Assembly (NCBI RefSeq): GCF_001870735.1
Contig: NZ_MORL01000012.1
Coordinates: 1 to 64,000, forward strand
Direction of reading: 5' to 3'
DNA: 64,000 bases
Source of the DNA: Arsenicibacter rosenii
GTDB taxonomy: Bacteria > Bacteroidota > Bacteroidia > Cytophagales > Spirosomataceae
Shown here: piece after piece, positions 1 to 5,722 of the stretch
Position numbering within the stretch: position 1 is the first letter of the stretch
Layout: each line of letters starts with the position of its first letter
Made by a program: the position numbers and the translations under genes
Notes under the pieces: model-generated
Databases searched by the model: none
The model's input: the letters and a program-made list of their open reading frames with translations, nothing else
Told to the model about the DNA's origin: nothing

Positions 1-2
1 AA

Positions 3-452
3 GTGTCCGGCCAAACAGGACCACCCCAACCTGCCGGTCAACCTGTTCTTGAGGAGGTTGACCGGCTACCTGACGACCTGGTACGATTTTACGAGTTGTG
101 TGGAGGTGTAACCTTGTTCATGGGTCAGTCCGGTCAAATTAGAATTGTTCGACCCGCTGAGTTTGTCAGAGCTAACCCGGTGATAGTTGGCGAGTTGTGC
201 CAAAGCGATAGAAGTTATGAGTGGTTTATAGTTGCAAGTGATGACAACGGGCAATACGTTACGTTTGACCTGTCAACTTCCCGTTCGGGTTGGTGTTACG
301 ATAGTTTTTGGGATCGTCATGGTGTTCCCGGACAAAACGATATTCTTGCTCACTCGTTCATCGGGTTTTTGAATTTGGTGGTGTTGAGTGAGGGGGTTGA
401 TTTTTATTGGTTCTTGTCGGATTTTGTATCATTGGGTGATGCCTATTCATAA
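3..452 (+). CDS. SMI1/KNR4 (SUKH)-type protein, possibly 5'-partial
   Basis: The product looks like a SUKH/SMI1-KNR4 domain: an LPDDLVRFYELCGG segment near residues 21-35, then a strand pair around IVASDDNGQYVTFDLS, then a W-Y-D...D-RHGVPG...SF-GFL ending typical of the fold. SUKH proteins are known as immunity proteins to contact-dependent and polymorphic toxins; no toxin gene is visible here, so that role is inference. The GTG at base 3 is only the first start in the window, and the frame is open to the window edge, so the true start may lie upstream. It is the first gene of a run of small + strand genes and is followed 20 bp downstream by the first copy of the array module. Confidence 0.75.
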   Translation: MSGQTGPPQPAGQPVLEEVDRLPDDLVRFYELCGGVTLFMGQSGQIRIVRPAEFVRANPVIVGELCQSDRSYEWFIVASDDNGQYVTFDLSTSRSGWCYDSFWDRHGVPGQNDILAHSFIGFLNLVVLSEGVDFYWFLSDFVSLGDAYS

Positions 453-469
453 TTTTGCCTTGCAGGGGC

Positions 470-706
470 GGCTGTCCGGTGACAGGCAACCCGTCCCGAA
501 GGTAAGTGGGGCAGCCCAACCAGACGAGGATGTAAAGGTTGAAGAGGTTGGTATCCAGTAGATTTTGCCGCTCACCATCAACCCTCATGGTCGTTGGGTA
601 GTGCCCCAAAAGGCGGATTCCGGGCGACAAGGTGCACGTCTCGACAGGCCAGCTTTAGGCTCGTTAGGTAGCTTCCGGTCGACAAAGTAAACGCCTGATG
701 TAGGTA
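470..706 (+). repeat. Cassette-array intergenic module, copy A1 plus extra partial copies
   Basis: This spacer starts with a TCCGGTGACAGG motif (475-486), then GCCCAAC (514-520), TGTAAAGGT, and a block ending in GTTGGGT (593-599). GCCCAAC and GTTGGGT are inverted partners and fit the attC R'' (RYYYAAC) and R' (GTTRRRY) consensus; the 86-bp span is within the attC size range. Bases 573-599 are identical to 1255-1281. Two further partial copies of the first motif follow at 618-638 and 673-694, and a second GTTRRRY match (GTTAGGT) lies at 663-669. Motif matches are seen directly; recombination function is inference. Confidence 0.65.
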
Positions 707-735
707 AGCACAAAAAACATGACGAATACGATTTG

Positions 736-1146
736 ATGAAGCTCTACGAAGATTTGAACGGACTTTACTTTCTTTTTGACTTCAATGCGAGTCATGGTGA
801 GCTGTTGTTCAGAAAGCACAAAAGCGATAGTACTTACAATACAGATATACGATTCAAAGGCGTTCACAGTTTGAATGTAACAAACAGATTCAGAGGACTG
901 ACAATATTTGCTGTAAATAAAAGTGAAAGCATACTTTGCGATATTGTCGAAGCTTCCAAATTTGTCTTCAAACTGGTTGACAATAAAAGTCAACTTGAAT
1001 GCTTTATAAATGCTTCAGCCTTTGGTGTTTATCAAAATGCTCTTGATTCTGAAGTGAGCAGCTTAGGTGAATTTGCGTGGTCAAATGAAAATAAGTGCTT
1101 ATACTGGTCAGGTGAAGATGAACAGTTGAGTAGAACTTTCAATTAA
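736..1146 (+). CDS. Hypothetical protein (AT-rich orphan)
   Basis: A 136-residue protein I do not recognise. I use the ATG at 736; a TTG directly before it (733) would add one residue. The product has no signal peptide or membrane segment and alternates short hydrophobic strands with polar turns, suggesting a small beta-rich globular protein. The gene is clearly more AT-rich than the chromosomal genes further right, with many AAA, AAT and TTT codons, which fits recent acquisition. It sits between two copies of the array module in the same orientation as its neighbours. An immunity-type function like the upstream SUKH gene is possible but nothing in the sequence shows it. Confidence 0.65.
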   Translation: MKLYEDLNGLYFLFDFNASHGELLFRKHKSDSTYNTDIRFKGVHSLNVTNRFRGLTIFAVNKSESILCDIVEASKFVFKLVDNKSQLECFINASAFGVYQNALDSEVSSLGEFAWSNENKCLYWSGEDEQLSRTFN

Positions 1147-1150
1147 ATAA

Positions 1151-1460
1151 GGTGGGTCTCGTGCGACATGATGCACGTACCGAAGGAAAGTTCGCAGCCC
1201 AACATGATGAGTGTGTAAAGGTGAAAGTACGCTTTTTTAGTCAAGTGACTCGCCCACCATCAACCCTCATGGTCGTTGGGTGATGAGCCAAAAAGTAGTA
1301 CTCGTTTGTGGGCTTTCGGGCGACAGGCCGCACGTCCAGCCGGGGGAGGCTGTTTGGCTCGTTAGGTGGGTTCCAGTCGACACCAGAAACGCCCTGGTTG
1401 GGTTAGTTTGAGCTTCCATTTCCGGGTTTCGGCTGACAGCATAAGCGTAGTAGTCAGGAA
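1151..1460 (+). repeat. Cassette-array intergenic module, copy A2 plus extra partial copies
   Basis: This starts 5 bp after the upstream stop codon. It aligns with A1 through GTGCGACATG, GCACGTACCGAAGG, GCCCAAC (1197-1203), TGTAAAGGT and a block ending in GTTGGGT (1275-1281), giving an 85-bp attC-like span. Bases 1255-1281 match 573-599 exactly. Three more partial copies of the TCCGG-GACAG motif follow, near 1314-1335, 1371-1393 and 1427-1440, with additional GTTRRRY matches at 1361-1367 (GTTAGGT) and 1397-1403 (GTTGGGT). A hairpin CATCA(A)CCC / GGGTGATG is present in the conserved block. Confidence 0.65.
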
Positions 1461-1518
1461 AATAAAACAAGACAACGACAGAAGTTAATAAAATTTCATG
1501 GGATTTTTTGACTTTCTA

Positions 1519-1536
1519 AGAGCATGTTGGGGAATT
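1519..1536 (+). repeat. Left terminal inverted repeat of the IS
   Basis: Reads AGAGCATGTTGGGGAATT inward from the left end, preceded by the target TA at 1517-1518. It differs from the right end at 2 of 18 positions. Confidence 0.85.
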
Positions 1537-1551
1537 TTGTTTGGTAAAAAG

Positions 1552-2310
1552 TCAAATCCGCTGCAACATGATCTGAATGTTAGCCAGATACAGCCAGTTG
1601 GCCGAAGAAGATACGGTGTATTCATAATCCTTGACAATACGGCGAAAAAAACCAGTCCAGGCAATGCTGCGTTCCACTACCCAGCGCTGAGCGACGGGCA
1701 CCAAACCAAGAGCCGATTCTGGTCTGGATGCCCCCTCGAAACCGATGCCCCAACGGTCTGGCTCCTTGGCAAATATTCCGGCATAAGCCCGGTCGCCAAC
1801 CACTTTCTCCACTCGATCCCCATACCATAACAGATCACTAACTAAAGGCAAAGCTGCCTGTCCATCGGCTTGATTAGCCGCATGCACATGTGCCGCCCAT
1901 AAGCGTCCTCCCGTATCGACCAACAACTGCCTTTTACGTCCGTTCACTTTCTTATGGGCATCAAGCCCCCGATACGCCCAAATCATAGGGGCAAGCTTAA
2001 CGCTTTGGCTATCAATGCAGCATACAGAAGGCAACGCTTGCCGACCTTCGGCCTGACGGTCAGGTTGGTTGAGCGCCCGATTAATTCGTTCAATCGTCCC
2101 ATCTGTCTTCCACCTGTGAAAATAGTAGTAAACGGCCTGCCAATTCGGGAACTGGCAAGGCAAATTCCGCCATTGACTACCCGTTCGTAGAAGCCACAGG
2201 ATGGCATTCATGACCTGGCGTAAATCCAGCTTTCGTTTGCGATTAACAGGTAAAAATGGCGATATTGCTGCCCATTGATAGTCGGTCAGTGGTTCCCACT
2301 GTTTGGTCAT
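1552..2310 (-). CDS. IS5-family transposase (DDE)
   Basis: The protein starts near MTKQWEPLTDYQWAAISPFL, the usual N-terminus of IS5-type transposases, and carries a DDE catalytic core: DSQSVK (first D), GDRAYAG (second D) and VVERSIAWTGFFRRIVKDYE (glutamate). I use the ATG at 2310, giving 252 residues; an in-frame TTG at 2352 would add 14 residues. There is no frameshift, unlike two-frame IS5 relatives. The gene fills most of the element and runs opposite to the array genes, so it does not contribute to their transcription. It catalyses cut-and-paste movement of its own element. Confidence 0.92.
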   Translation of the reverse strand: MTKQWEPLTDYQWAAISPFLPVNRKRKLDLRQVMNAILWLLRTGSQWRNLPCQFPNWQAVYYYFHRWKTDGTIERINRALNQPDRQAEGRQALPSVCCIDSQSVKLAPMIWAYRGLDAHKKVNGRKRQLLVDTGGRLWAAHVHAANQADGQAALPLVSDLLWYGDRVEKVVGDRAYAGIFAKEPDRWGIGFEGASRPESALGLVPVAQRWVVERSIAWTGFFRRIVKDYEYTVSSSANWLYLANIQIMLQRI

Positions 2311-2360
2311 CTCTATGTAGTTTGGCGACCACAAAGGTGACACGACTATCAATCCTTTTC

Positions 2361-2378
2361 AATTCCCAAACACGCTCT
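2361..2378 (-). repeat. Right terminal inverted repeat of the IS
   Basis: On the minus strand reads AGAGCGTGTTTGGGAATT inward, followed on the + strand by the second TA copy at 2379-2380. Confidence 0.85.
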
Positions 2379-2509
2379 TAGCTAAAATAGCACTCAGGAG
2401 ACAGCTAATGCCTGTTTGTTTGAATGCATATAGAGAAGACTATAAAGAAACCAGAATCACTCAGTTAAAGAAGCTATCAAGCATCTTAGAGAGTGTAAAA
2501 TGAAAACTT

Positions 2510-2650
2510 CGCGGGGCAGGTCTCCGCTGACAGGACGCTCGCCGGTTGGGATAGTTTACAGCCCAAATCAGGCAGTGGTGTAAAGGTTTAAGTGGCTTTT
2601 TTCAGTGAGTTAGTGTGTACGCCATCACCCCCCGTGGTCGCTGGTGAAAA
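2510..2650 (+). repeat. Cassette-array intergenic module, copy A3
   Basis: Starts 7-9 bp after the stop of the interrupted ORF. It aligns with A1 and A2 over its whole length: TCTCCGCTGACAGGACG, CAGCCCAAA (2559-2567), TGTAAAGGTTTAAGTGGC, a run of six T, then CCATCACCC...GTGGTCGCTGG. The span from GCCCAAA to GCTGGTG is 86 bp, the same as A1, but the two ends no longer pair, so this copy looks degenerate as an attC-like site. The stem TCACC/GGTGA survives. Bases 2651-2749 show one weak motif and no gene. Confidence 0.6.
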
Positions 2651-2749
2651 TAGTTAGTTTGTTATTGATATGTGCAGGCTTTTTGGTCCACCGCTTTTGA
2701 CGATTCAGACGAAAGAAATTTACCTTTAATCTTTAAGTAAAAGTGATAT

Positions 2750-3004
2750 ATGTTTGATAATAAGGATTACACCAGACTAACACTGGAAGAATTAATTTCA
2801 GAAGAAAGAAAAATTAGAAAAGTTCAGGTATTTTTTATAGTCATATTGATATTATTAATATGCGCCATTGTTTATGGAATTATTAGTAATGGCATTAGAT
2901 CCACCAACATTTTCATACTGATAATGTTTTTACTGTTGGTTTATAAAAACGCGCAAAGTCTCAAAACGATTCGGGCAGAAATTCAAAATAGGACACCAAT
3001 GTGA
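2750..3004 (+). CDS. Small two-TM membrane protein, array paralogue 1
   Basis: An 84-residue protein with a polar N-terminus (DYTRLTLEELISEERKIRK), two hydrophobic segments at about residues 27-46 and 52-67, and a basic C-terminus (SLKTIRAEIQNR). It shares its plan and key words with the gene at 5723: DY(T/S)(R/K)LT.(D/E)EL(I/L) at the start and an N-A-x-x-x-I-x-x-E-x-x-x-R ending. Proteins of this form are common, uncharacterised small membrane proteins in Bacteroidota. Both ends of the polypeptide are predicted on the same side of the membrane. The gene is AT-rich. Function unknown. Confidence 0.7.
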   Translation: MFDNKDYTRLTLEELISEERKIRKVQVFFIVILILLICAIVYGIISNGIRSTNIFILIMFLLLVYKNAQSLKTIRAEIQNRTPM

Positions 3005-3080
3005 ATTGAGTTGTGTACTTGCCCGGCGCGAAATGGTCAAAAGACTTTAGTGTTATTGATTGGGGGATTCCTGCCTAAGC

Positions 3081-3126
3081 TGATTTCCGGAGACAGAGCA
3101 AACGCCCATGGTAAACGAGTTAACAG
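3081..3126 (+). repeat. Partial array module (TCCGG-GACAG motif) upstream of the DUF4177 gene
   Basis: TTTCCGGAGACAGAGCAAAC followed by GCCC (about 3084-3107) matches the motif copies at 673-694 and 1371-1393, which also lie just upstream of genes. No clear full module copy follows the gene ending at 3004; only a weak GCCCGGCGCGAAA stretch near 3019 resembles it. Confidence 0.5.
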
Positions 3127-3147
3127 AACCAATAAGTTTGTAAGAAA

Positions 3148-3336
3148 ATGAAAGAGTATAAAGTCGAAATCGTGCGCTACATCCAGACGGGATTTGATTC
3201 CAATAAGGCTATCGTAGAAGCCAAAGCCGAAGCGCAGACAAAACTCGATGAATATGCGTCAAAAGGGTACAGATTAGTCTCTACAGCGTCCCCGGATCCA
3301 TCTACAATTTACCTGTTCTTTGAAAAAGACATTTAG
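3148..3336 (+). CDS. DUF4177-like small protein
   Basis: A 62-residue protein starting MKEYKVEIVRY, with an amphipathic helix rich in Ala/Lys/Glu (about residues 20-38), then the characteristic (A/S)-x-GYRLVST turn and a final strand TIYLFFEKDI. This order (strand, helix ending in a GW/GY-R-L-V element, strand) is that of the DUF4177 family, small alpha-beta proteins of unknown biochemical role that are frequent in accessory regions. It lies between array modules and is oriented with the rest of the array. Its short length is normal for the family. Confidence 0.7.
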   Translation: MKEYKVEIVRYIQTGFDSNKAIVEAKAEAQTKLDEYASKGYRLVSTASPDPSTIYLFFEKDI

Positions 3337-3344
3337 CCGGTTAT

Positions 3345-3432
3345 TGCTCCGTCCCGGCGGCTTGTCGGGCGGTAAGTTGCTCGTCCCCGAAAGAAAGTAT
3401 TTAGCCCGACCACAAAGGGTATAGTGATAGAA
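3345..3432 (+). repeat. Cassette-array module, degenerate copy A5
   Basis: Begins 9 bp after the DUF4177 stop. The stretch CGTCCCCGAAAGAAAGTATT followed by TAGCCCGACCACAAAGGGTAT lines up with the A2 segment CGTACCGAAGGAAAGTTCGC-AGCCCAAC. The expected R''-like word is GCCCGAC, one mismatch from RYYYAAC. No convincing R' partner is seen downstream. Confidence 0.5.
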
Positions 3433-3509
3433 AATATTCGTATTCATAAGGTTAACTCGCTTACATTTACTATTTTGTCACATTGGATGAGACCCGTATA
3501 ATGCGTGTT

Positions 3510-3545
3510 TGCGGTCGTTCCGGAGACAGGCCAACCACTCCAACT
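3510..3545 (+). repeat. Partial array module upstream of the YodC-like gene
   Basis: GTTCCGGAGACAGGCCAAC at about 3517-3535 is another copy of the TCCGG-GACAG motif, 48 bp upstream of the next start codon, as seen ahead of 736 and 3148. Confidence 0.5.
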
Positions 3546-3582
3546 ATCAGTTTTGGGTTTCGCACCCGGTAAAAAAAAGACA

Positions 3583-3789
3583 ATGGAACAAATCTCAATT
3601 GGTAGTGTAGTCAAACTTAAATCGGGCAGCCCTCCCATGACAGTTACGGGCTACGGAAAAAAATACGGTTCCGGTAAAATACTGGTTACGCTTGTTGAGG
3701 ATAAAGAACAGCTTAAATGCCAATGGTTTGATGCAACAGGAACTTTGCAGCAAGACACATTCCCTGTTGCTTCCCTGCAGTTAGCTTAG
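3583..3789 (+). CDS. YodC/DUF2158 family small protein
   Basis: The 68-residue product fits the YodC (DUF2158) family: it opens with I-S-I-GSVVKLKSGSPPMTV, followed by a short insert, then LKCQWFDATGTLQQDTFPVASL. The KLKSG.PxMTV and CQWF words are the family signature. Members are small beta-barrel-like proteins without an established function and are common in mobile and accessory DNA. I choose the ATG at 3583 because it gives the canonical N-terminus; an upstream in-frame ATG at 3505 would translate an array-repeat motif into protein. Flanked on both sides by array modules. Confidence 0.85.
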   Translation: MEQISIGSVVKLKSGSPPMTVTGYGKKYGSGKILVTLVEDKEQLKCQWFDATGTLQQDTFPVASLQLA

Positions 3790-3797
3790 TTCGGGTA

Positions 3798-3862
3798 AGC
3801 AGGTTCACGGCTCAGGAAAGCCTACCCCGGGAGGTAGTGTACAGCCAGGAAAACGCCATTAC
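3798..3862 (+). repeat. Cassette-array module, degenerate copy A6
   Basis: Starts about 10 bp after the YodC stop. ACCCCGGGAGGTAGTGTACA followed by GCC resembles the A1 stretch CCCGAAGGTAAGTGGGGCAG-CC, and GGAAAACGCC resembles the AAACGCC ends of other motif copies. Alignment is short and the call is tentative. Confidence 0.35.
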
Positions 3863-3907
3863 AGTTTGACTGCTTAAATTTTGGCATCATCAATCGCTGA
3901 ACAGGTA

Positions 3908-4162
3908 ATGAAAACAGAAAAGCGTATCAATCGCAAAAAGAACAGACCAAATGATAACTGGCTGCCTGGACGGGCTTTTCAGTCCGCACACAAAGCCGTT
4001 TACCATCAGATACGAAATCAGGTGATGGCCGGGCACGAAGCTCAGCTTCAAACCGCCACTGGCTGGCGGAAGCGTTGGCTGTTATGGAAAATTAACCTGC
4101 TGACCGAAATACGCTATAACGAGGTGCTCTTTTCGGGCGGTTGGGGTCGGGTACTTCCTTGA
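3908..4162 (+). CDS. Hypothetical basic protein
   Basis: An 84-residue, strongly basic protein (KTEKRINRKKNRP at the N-terminus, WRKRWLLWKINLLTEIRYNE near residues 58-77) with no signal peptide or membrane segment. I do not recognise the family. The ATG at 3908 is preferred to an in-frame TTG at 3881. The Arg/Trp-rich C-terminal helix could bind nucleic acid or membrane, but that is speculation. It lies in the array in the common orientation. The predicted stop falls shortly before the next module, and the C-terminal residues (GGWGRVLP) may be read-through of eroded spacer sequence. Confidence 0.5.
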   Translation: MKTEKRINRKKNRPNDNWLPGRAFQSAHKAVYHQIRNQVMAGHEAQLQTATGWRKRWLLWKINLLTEIRYNEVLFSGGWGRVLP

Positions 4163-4552
4163 CCAGGGATGCCGCCTTGCGCTAAAGCAGTTGGGTATTG
4201 TCACATTGTTCTGAATAGGGGGAGGATGGTTGGATACAGATTGCCGCCCCGGTAAGAAGCTTTTCATTCCAACCCAATAAGGGTATAAAAGTTGGCAGTA
4301 TGTCGCACACGGCAGCGTTTGGTTTGGGTTTCCATTCCTGAGTTGTGGCTGATAGTGGATAGAGGCCCGGTCAGGCAGTCAAATAATAGCGTATTATCTA
4401 AGTTCGTATGTTCGGGTTGGTCATTATGGGGTTTGTTGGGTATAGTCAGTTACAACTCCGAAAGCAAGAGTGCAGCTTTTGGCGGGAAAACAGACATTTT
4501 AGTGGGCAGAGGCGAAACAATGGCTTCAGATTAAAAATTAACTTAACTAAAA
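4163..4552 (+). repeat. 390-bp spacer with degenerate array module copy A7
   Basis: TTGCCGCCCCGGTAAGAAGC and TTCCAACCCAATAAGGGTAT (about 4241-4287) line up with the CCCGAAGGTAAGT...CAGCCCAACCAGACGAGG part of A1. GTTRRRY words (GTTGGGT) occur at 4190-4196 and 4435-4441. The rest has no convincing gene. A short frame opening at 4408 (MFGLVIMGFVGYSQLQ) looks like a single membrane segment but runs through the next gene's start in another frame; it may be an eroded cassette or chance. Confidence 0.45.
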
Positions 4553-4927
4553 ATGGACGAAAAATTAACACAATTGCTGGAAGACAGCCTGCTAAAGGTT
4601 TGGAGTGAACGCGACGATGAACAGCGGCTCAGGGTGATGGAACAGATTTATGCCACGGACATTGTTTTTTACGAAACAAATGAAGGAGAAGCCATTAAAG
4701 GGCATCAGGCAATGGATGAACTGATCAGAAAACTCCAGACGCAATGGCCTCCTGAATTTGTCTTTACAATTACCTCGCCAGTGGTCATCAATCATGGCAT
4801 TAGTCATGTAAGCTGGACGCTGGGACCAGCCCATGGAACACCTGTTGCCAGTGGTATGGATATTGCCGTTATTGAAGGTGGCGTCATCAAAGGCCTTTAC
4901 CTTTATCTGGACGATCCCGGCCATTGA
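4553..4927 (+). CDS. SnoaL/NTF2-like fold protein
   Basis: A 124-residue soluble protein with the layout of the SnoaL-like / nuclear transport factor 2 superfamily: an N-terminal helix (LEDSLLKVWSERDDEQRL), a conserved Y-A-x-D-I-V-F-Y-E turn at about residues 32-42, a helix with GHQAMDELIRKL, then alternating strands (FTITSPVVINHGISHVSWTL; GMDIAVIEGGVIKGLYLYLD). The fold hosts enzymes, isomerases and small binding proteins, so no substrate can be assigned. Ligand-pocket Asp/Tyr residues near residues 36-41 are present. It is flanked by array modules; such proteins are plausible cassette cargo. Confidence 0.8.
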   Translation: MDEKLTQLLEDSLLKVWSERDDEQRLRVMEQIYATDIVFYETNEGEAIKGHQAMDELIRKLQTQWPPEFVFTITSPVVINHGISHVSWTLGPAHGTPVASGMDIAVIEGGVIKGLYLYLDDPGH

Positions 4928-4949
4928 TATAGCAAATTAATACATACAG

Positions 4950-5016
4950 TTGCGTCGGGCAGGTGTAGAGTATACCGCAGTACTTCCAACCTGAAGGGCA
5001 GTGTTTGGGTCTACGT
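4950..5016 (+). repeat. Cassette-array module, degenerate copy A8
   Basis: Begins about 23 bp after the SnoaL-like stop. GTCGGGCAGGTGTAGAGTAT ... GTACTTCCAACCTGAAGGGC resembles the CCGAAGGTAAGT...CAGCCCAACCAGACGAGG portion of A1. Only the left half of the module is recognisable. Confidence 0.35.
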
Positions 5017-5041
5017 GCTGGAGCATTATGTGCGAATCGTT

Positions 5042-5482
5042 ATGAAAAACCAACTTACCTGTCTGCTTATTTTTCTGCTTATTGGAGCCGGTTGTCAGAA
5101 AGAGCCAATCGACCAGATCATAGACGAATGTGTGGGAGCCACGTTTTATTATCTGGATAATCAGAGCAGTCGTGCTTTATCGATCAGGTTTGCAGGACCT
5201 CATTTAAACAGCCAAATTGATTCTGCTACAGTCGTTAATCCAAAACAACGGGTTTTAATAGGGCAGGATGCTGCTTTTGGGGCTAGTCCGCACCCGGCCG
5301 ATACATTTTCCAGTATCACACTACTGTCCAGCGTCGTAAATGGAAAAAAGACGATAGTTTACACACAGGCCCCGGTGCAGACCACGCTCTGGACGAAGCA
5401 AAAGCGGAACCCTGCCGATCCTGATTTTGGCTGTCAGGAAGTATACTATTCATGGACGATTACGGACGATTTGCTGAAGTAA
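5042..5482 (+). CDS. Hypothetical lipoprotein
   Basis: A 146-residue protein with a lipoprotein signal: MKNQLTCLLIFLLIGAGC, with Cys18 as the predicted lipidated residue followed by QKEP. The mature part contains scattered cysteines (ECVGATF, FGCQEVYY) that could form a disulfide, and ends in a Y-S-W-T-I strand, so a small beta-sandwich on the cell surface or periplasmic face is plausible. I choose the ATG at 5042 because it yields the proper signal peptide; an upstream in-frame start at 5015 would spoil it. No family is recognised. Last but one gene of the array. Confidence 0.7.
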   Translation: MKNQLTCLLIFLLIGAGCQKEPIDQIIDECVGATFYYLDNQSSRALSIRFAGPHLNSQIDSATVVNPKQRVLIGQDAAFGASPHPADTFSSITLLSSVVNGKKTIVYTQAPVQTTLWTKQKRNPADPDFGCQEVYYSWTITDDLLK

Positions 5483-5504
5483 TCGGGCGTTTTCATAAGG
5501 GAAA

Positions 5505-5605
5505 TACGAACAGGTTGAGCTCGAAGTCTGCCACGATAAGCCTGTAGTACGTCAGGGGAGTTTGGGCTAACCAGTGACTATGCAAAGGCTTGAGCAGCAT
5601 CCGTC
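5505..5605 (+). repeat. Cassette-array module, copy A9
   Basis: Starts about 23 bp after the lipoprotein stop. GTCTGCCACGATAAGCC, GTACGTCAGGGGAGTTTG, and then GGGCTAACCAGTGACTATGC-AAAGGCTTGAG align with the A1 order TCCGGTGACAGG ... CCCGAAGGTAAGT ... CAGCCCAACCAGACGAGGATGT-AAAGGTTGAAG. It is the last recognisable copy. Confidence 0.5.
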
Positions 5606-5722
5606 AATAGCGATTGGTATTGTTTTCGCCGGTAGGGAAAACAGATTATAATTTTATGTATTTTAGTCCGGCATTGACCAACTCTCAGCATTTTATTGAT
5701 CTACCCACAACCCAAACAAACT

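Larger units (their letters stand above)
1519..2378 (-). mobile_element. IS5-family insertion sequence, 860 bp, apparently complete
   Basis: The ends carry 18-bp imperfect inverted repeats (16 of 18 matching) and are flanked by a 2-bp TA direct repeat (1517-1518 and 2379-2380). One transposase gene fills the element on the minus strand. The single-ORF layout, size and TA target fit the IS427/IS1031-like part of the IS5 family; the exact subgroup would need a database match. Intact ends, intact ORF and a recoverable host frame point to a fairly recent insertion. Confidence 0.9.
1498..2503 (+). pseudogene. Small cassette ORF interrupted by an IS5-family element
   Basis: Removing the element at 1519-2378 and one TA duplication joins 1498-1518 to 2381-2503 in one open frame of 47 codons plus TGA. 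The product starts MGFFDFLAKIALRRQ and ends in a lysine-rich stretch (TQLKKLSSILESVK). I recognise no family. The join restores an ATG-to-stop frame in the same direction as all other array genes, and the next array module begins 9 bp after the stop, as for the other cassettes, so the reconstruction is well supported. In the present sequence the ORF starting at 1498 runs into the element and would make a chimeric product. Confidence 0.7.

Noticed and set aside
1498-1830. A 110-codon ORF beginning with the small cassette ORF
   Set aside because: It runs across the left end of the IS element into antisense transposase sequence; only the first 7 codons belong to a host gene.
4292-4608. Short overlapping ORFs in the 390-bp spacer
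   Set aside because: No consistent start, composition or family signal, and the second overlaps the SnoaL-like gene in another frame.
453-5720. Spaced repeats of region 1 as a CRISPR array
   Set aside because: Repeats are long, degenerate and separated by protein-coding genes of varying length; no short regular repeat-spacer pattern or cas gene exists.
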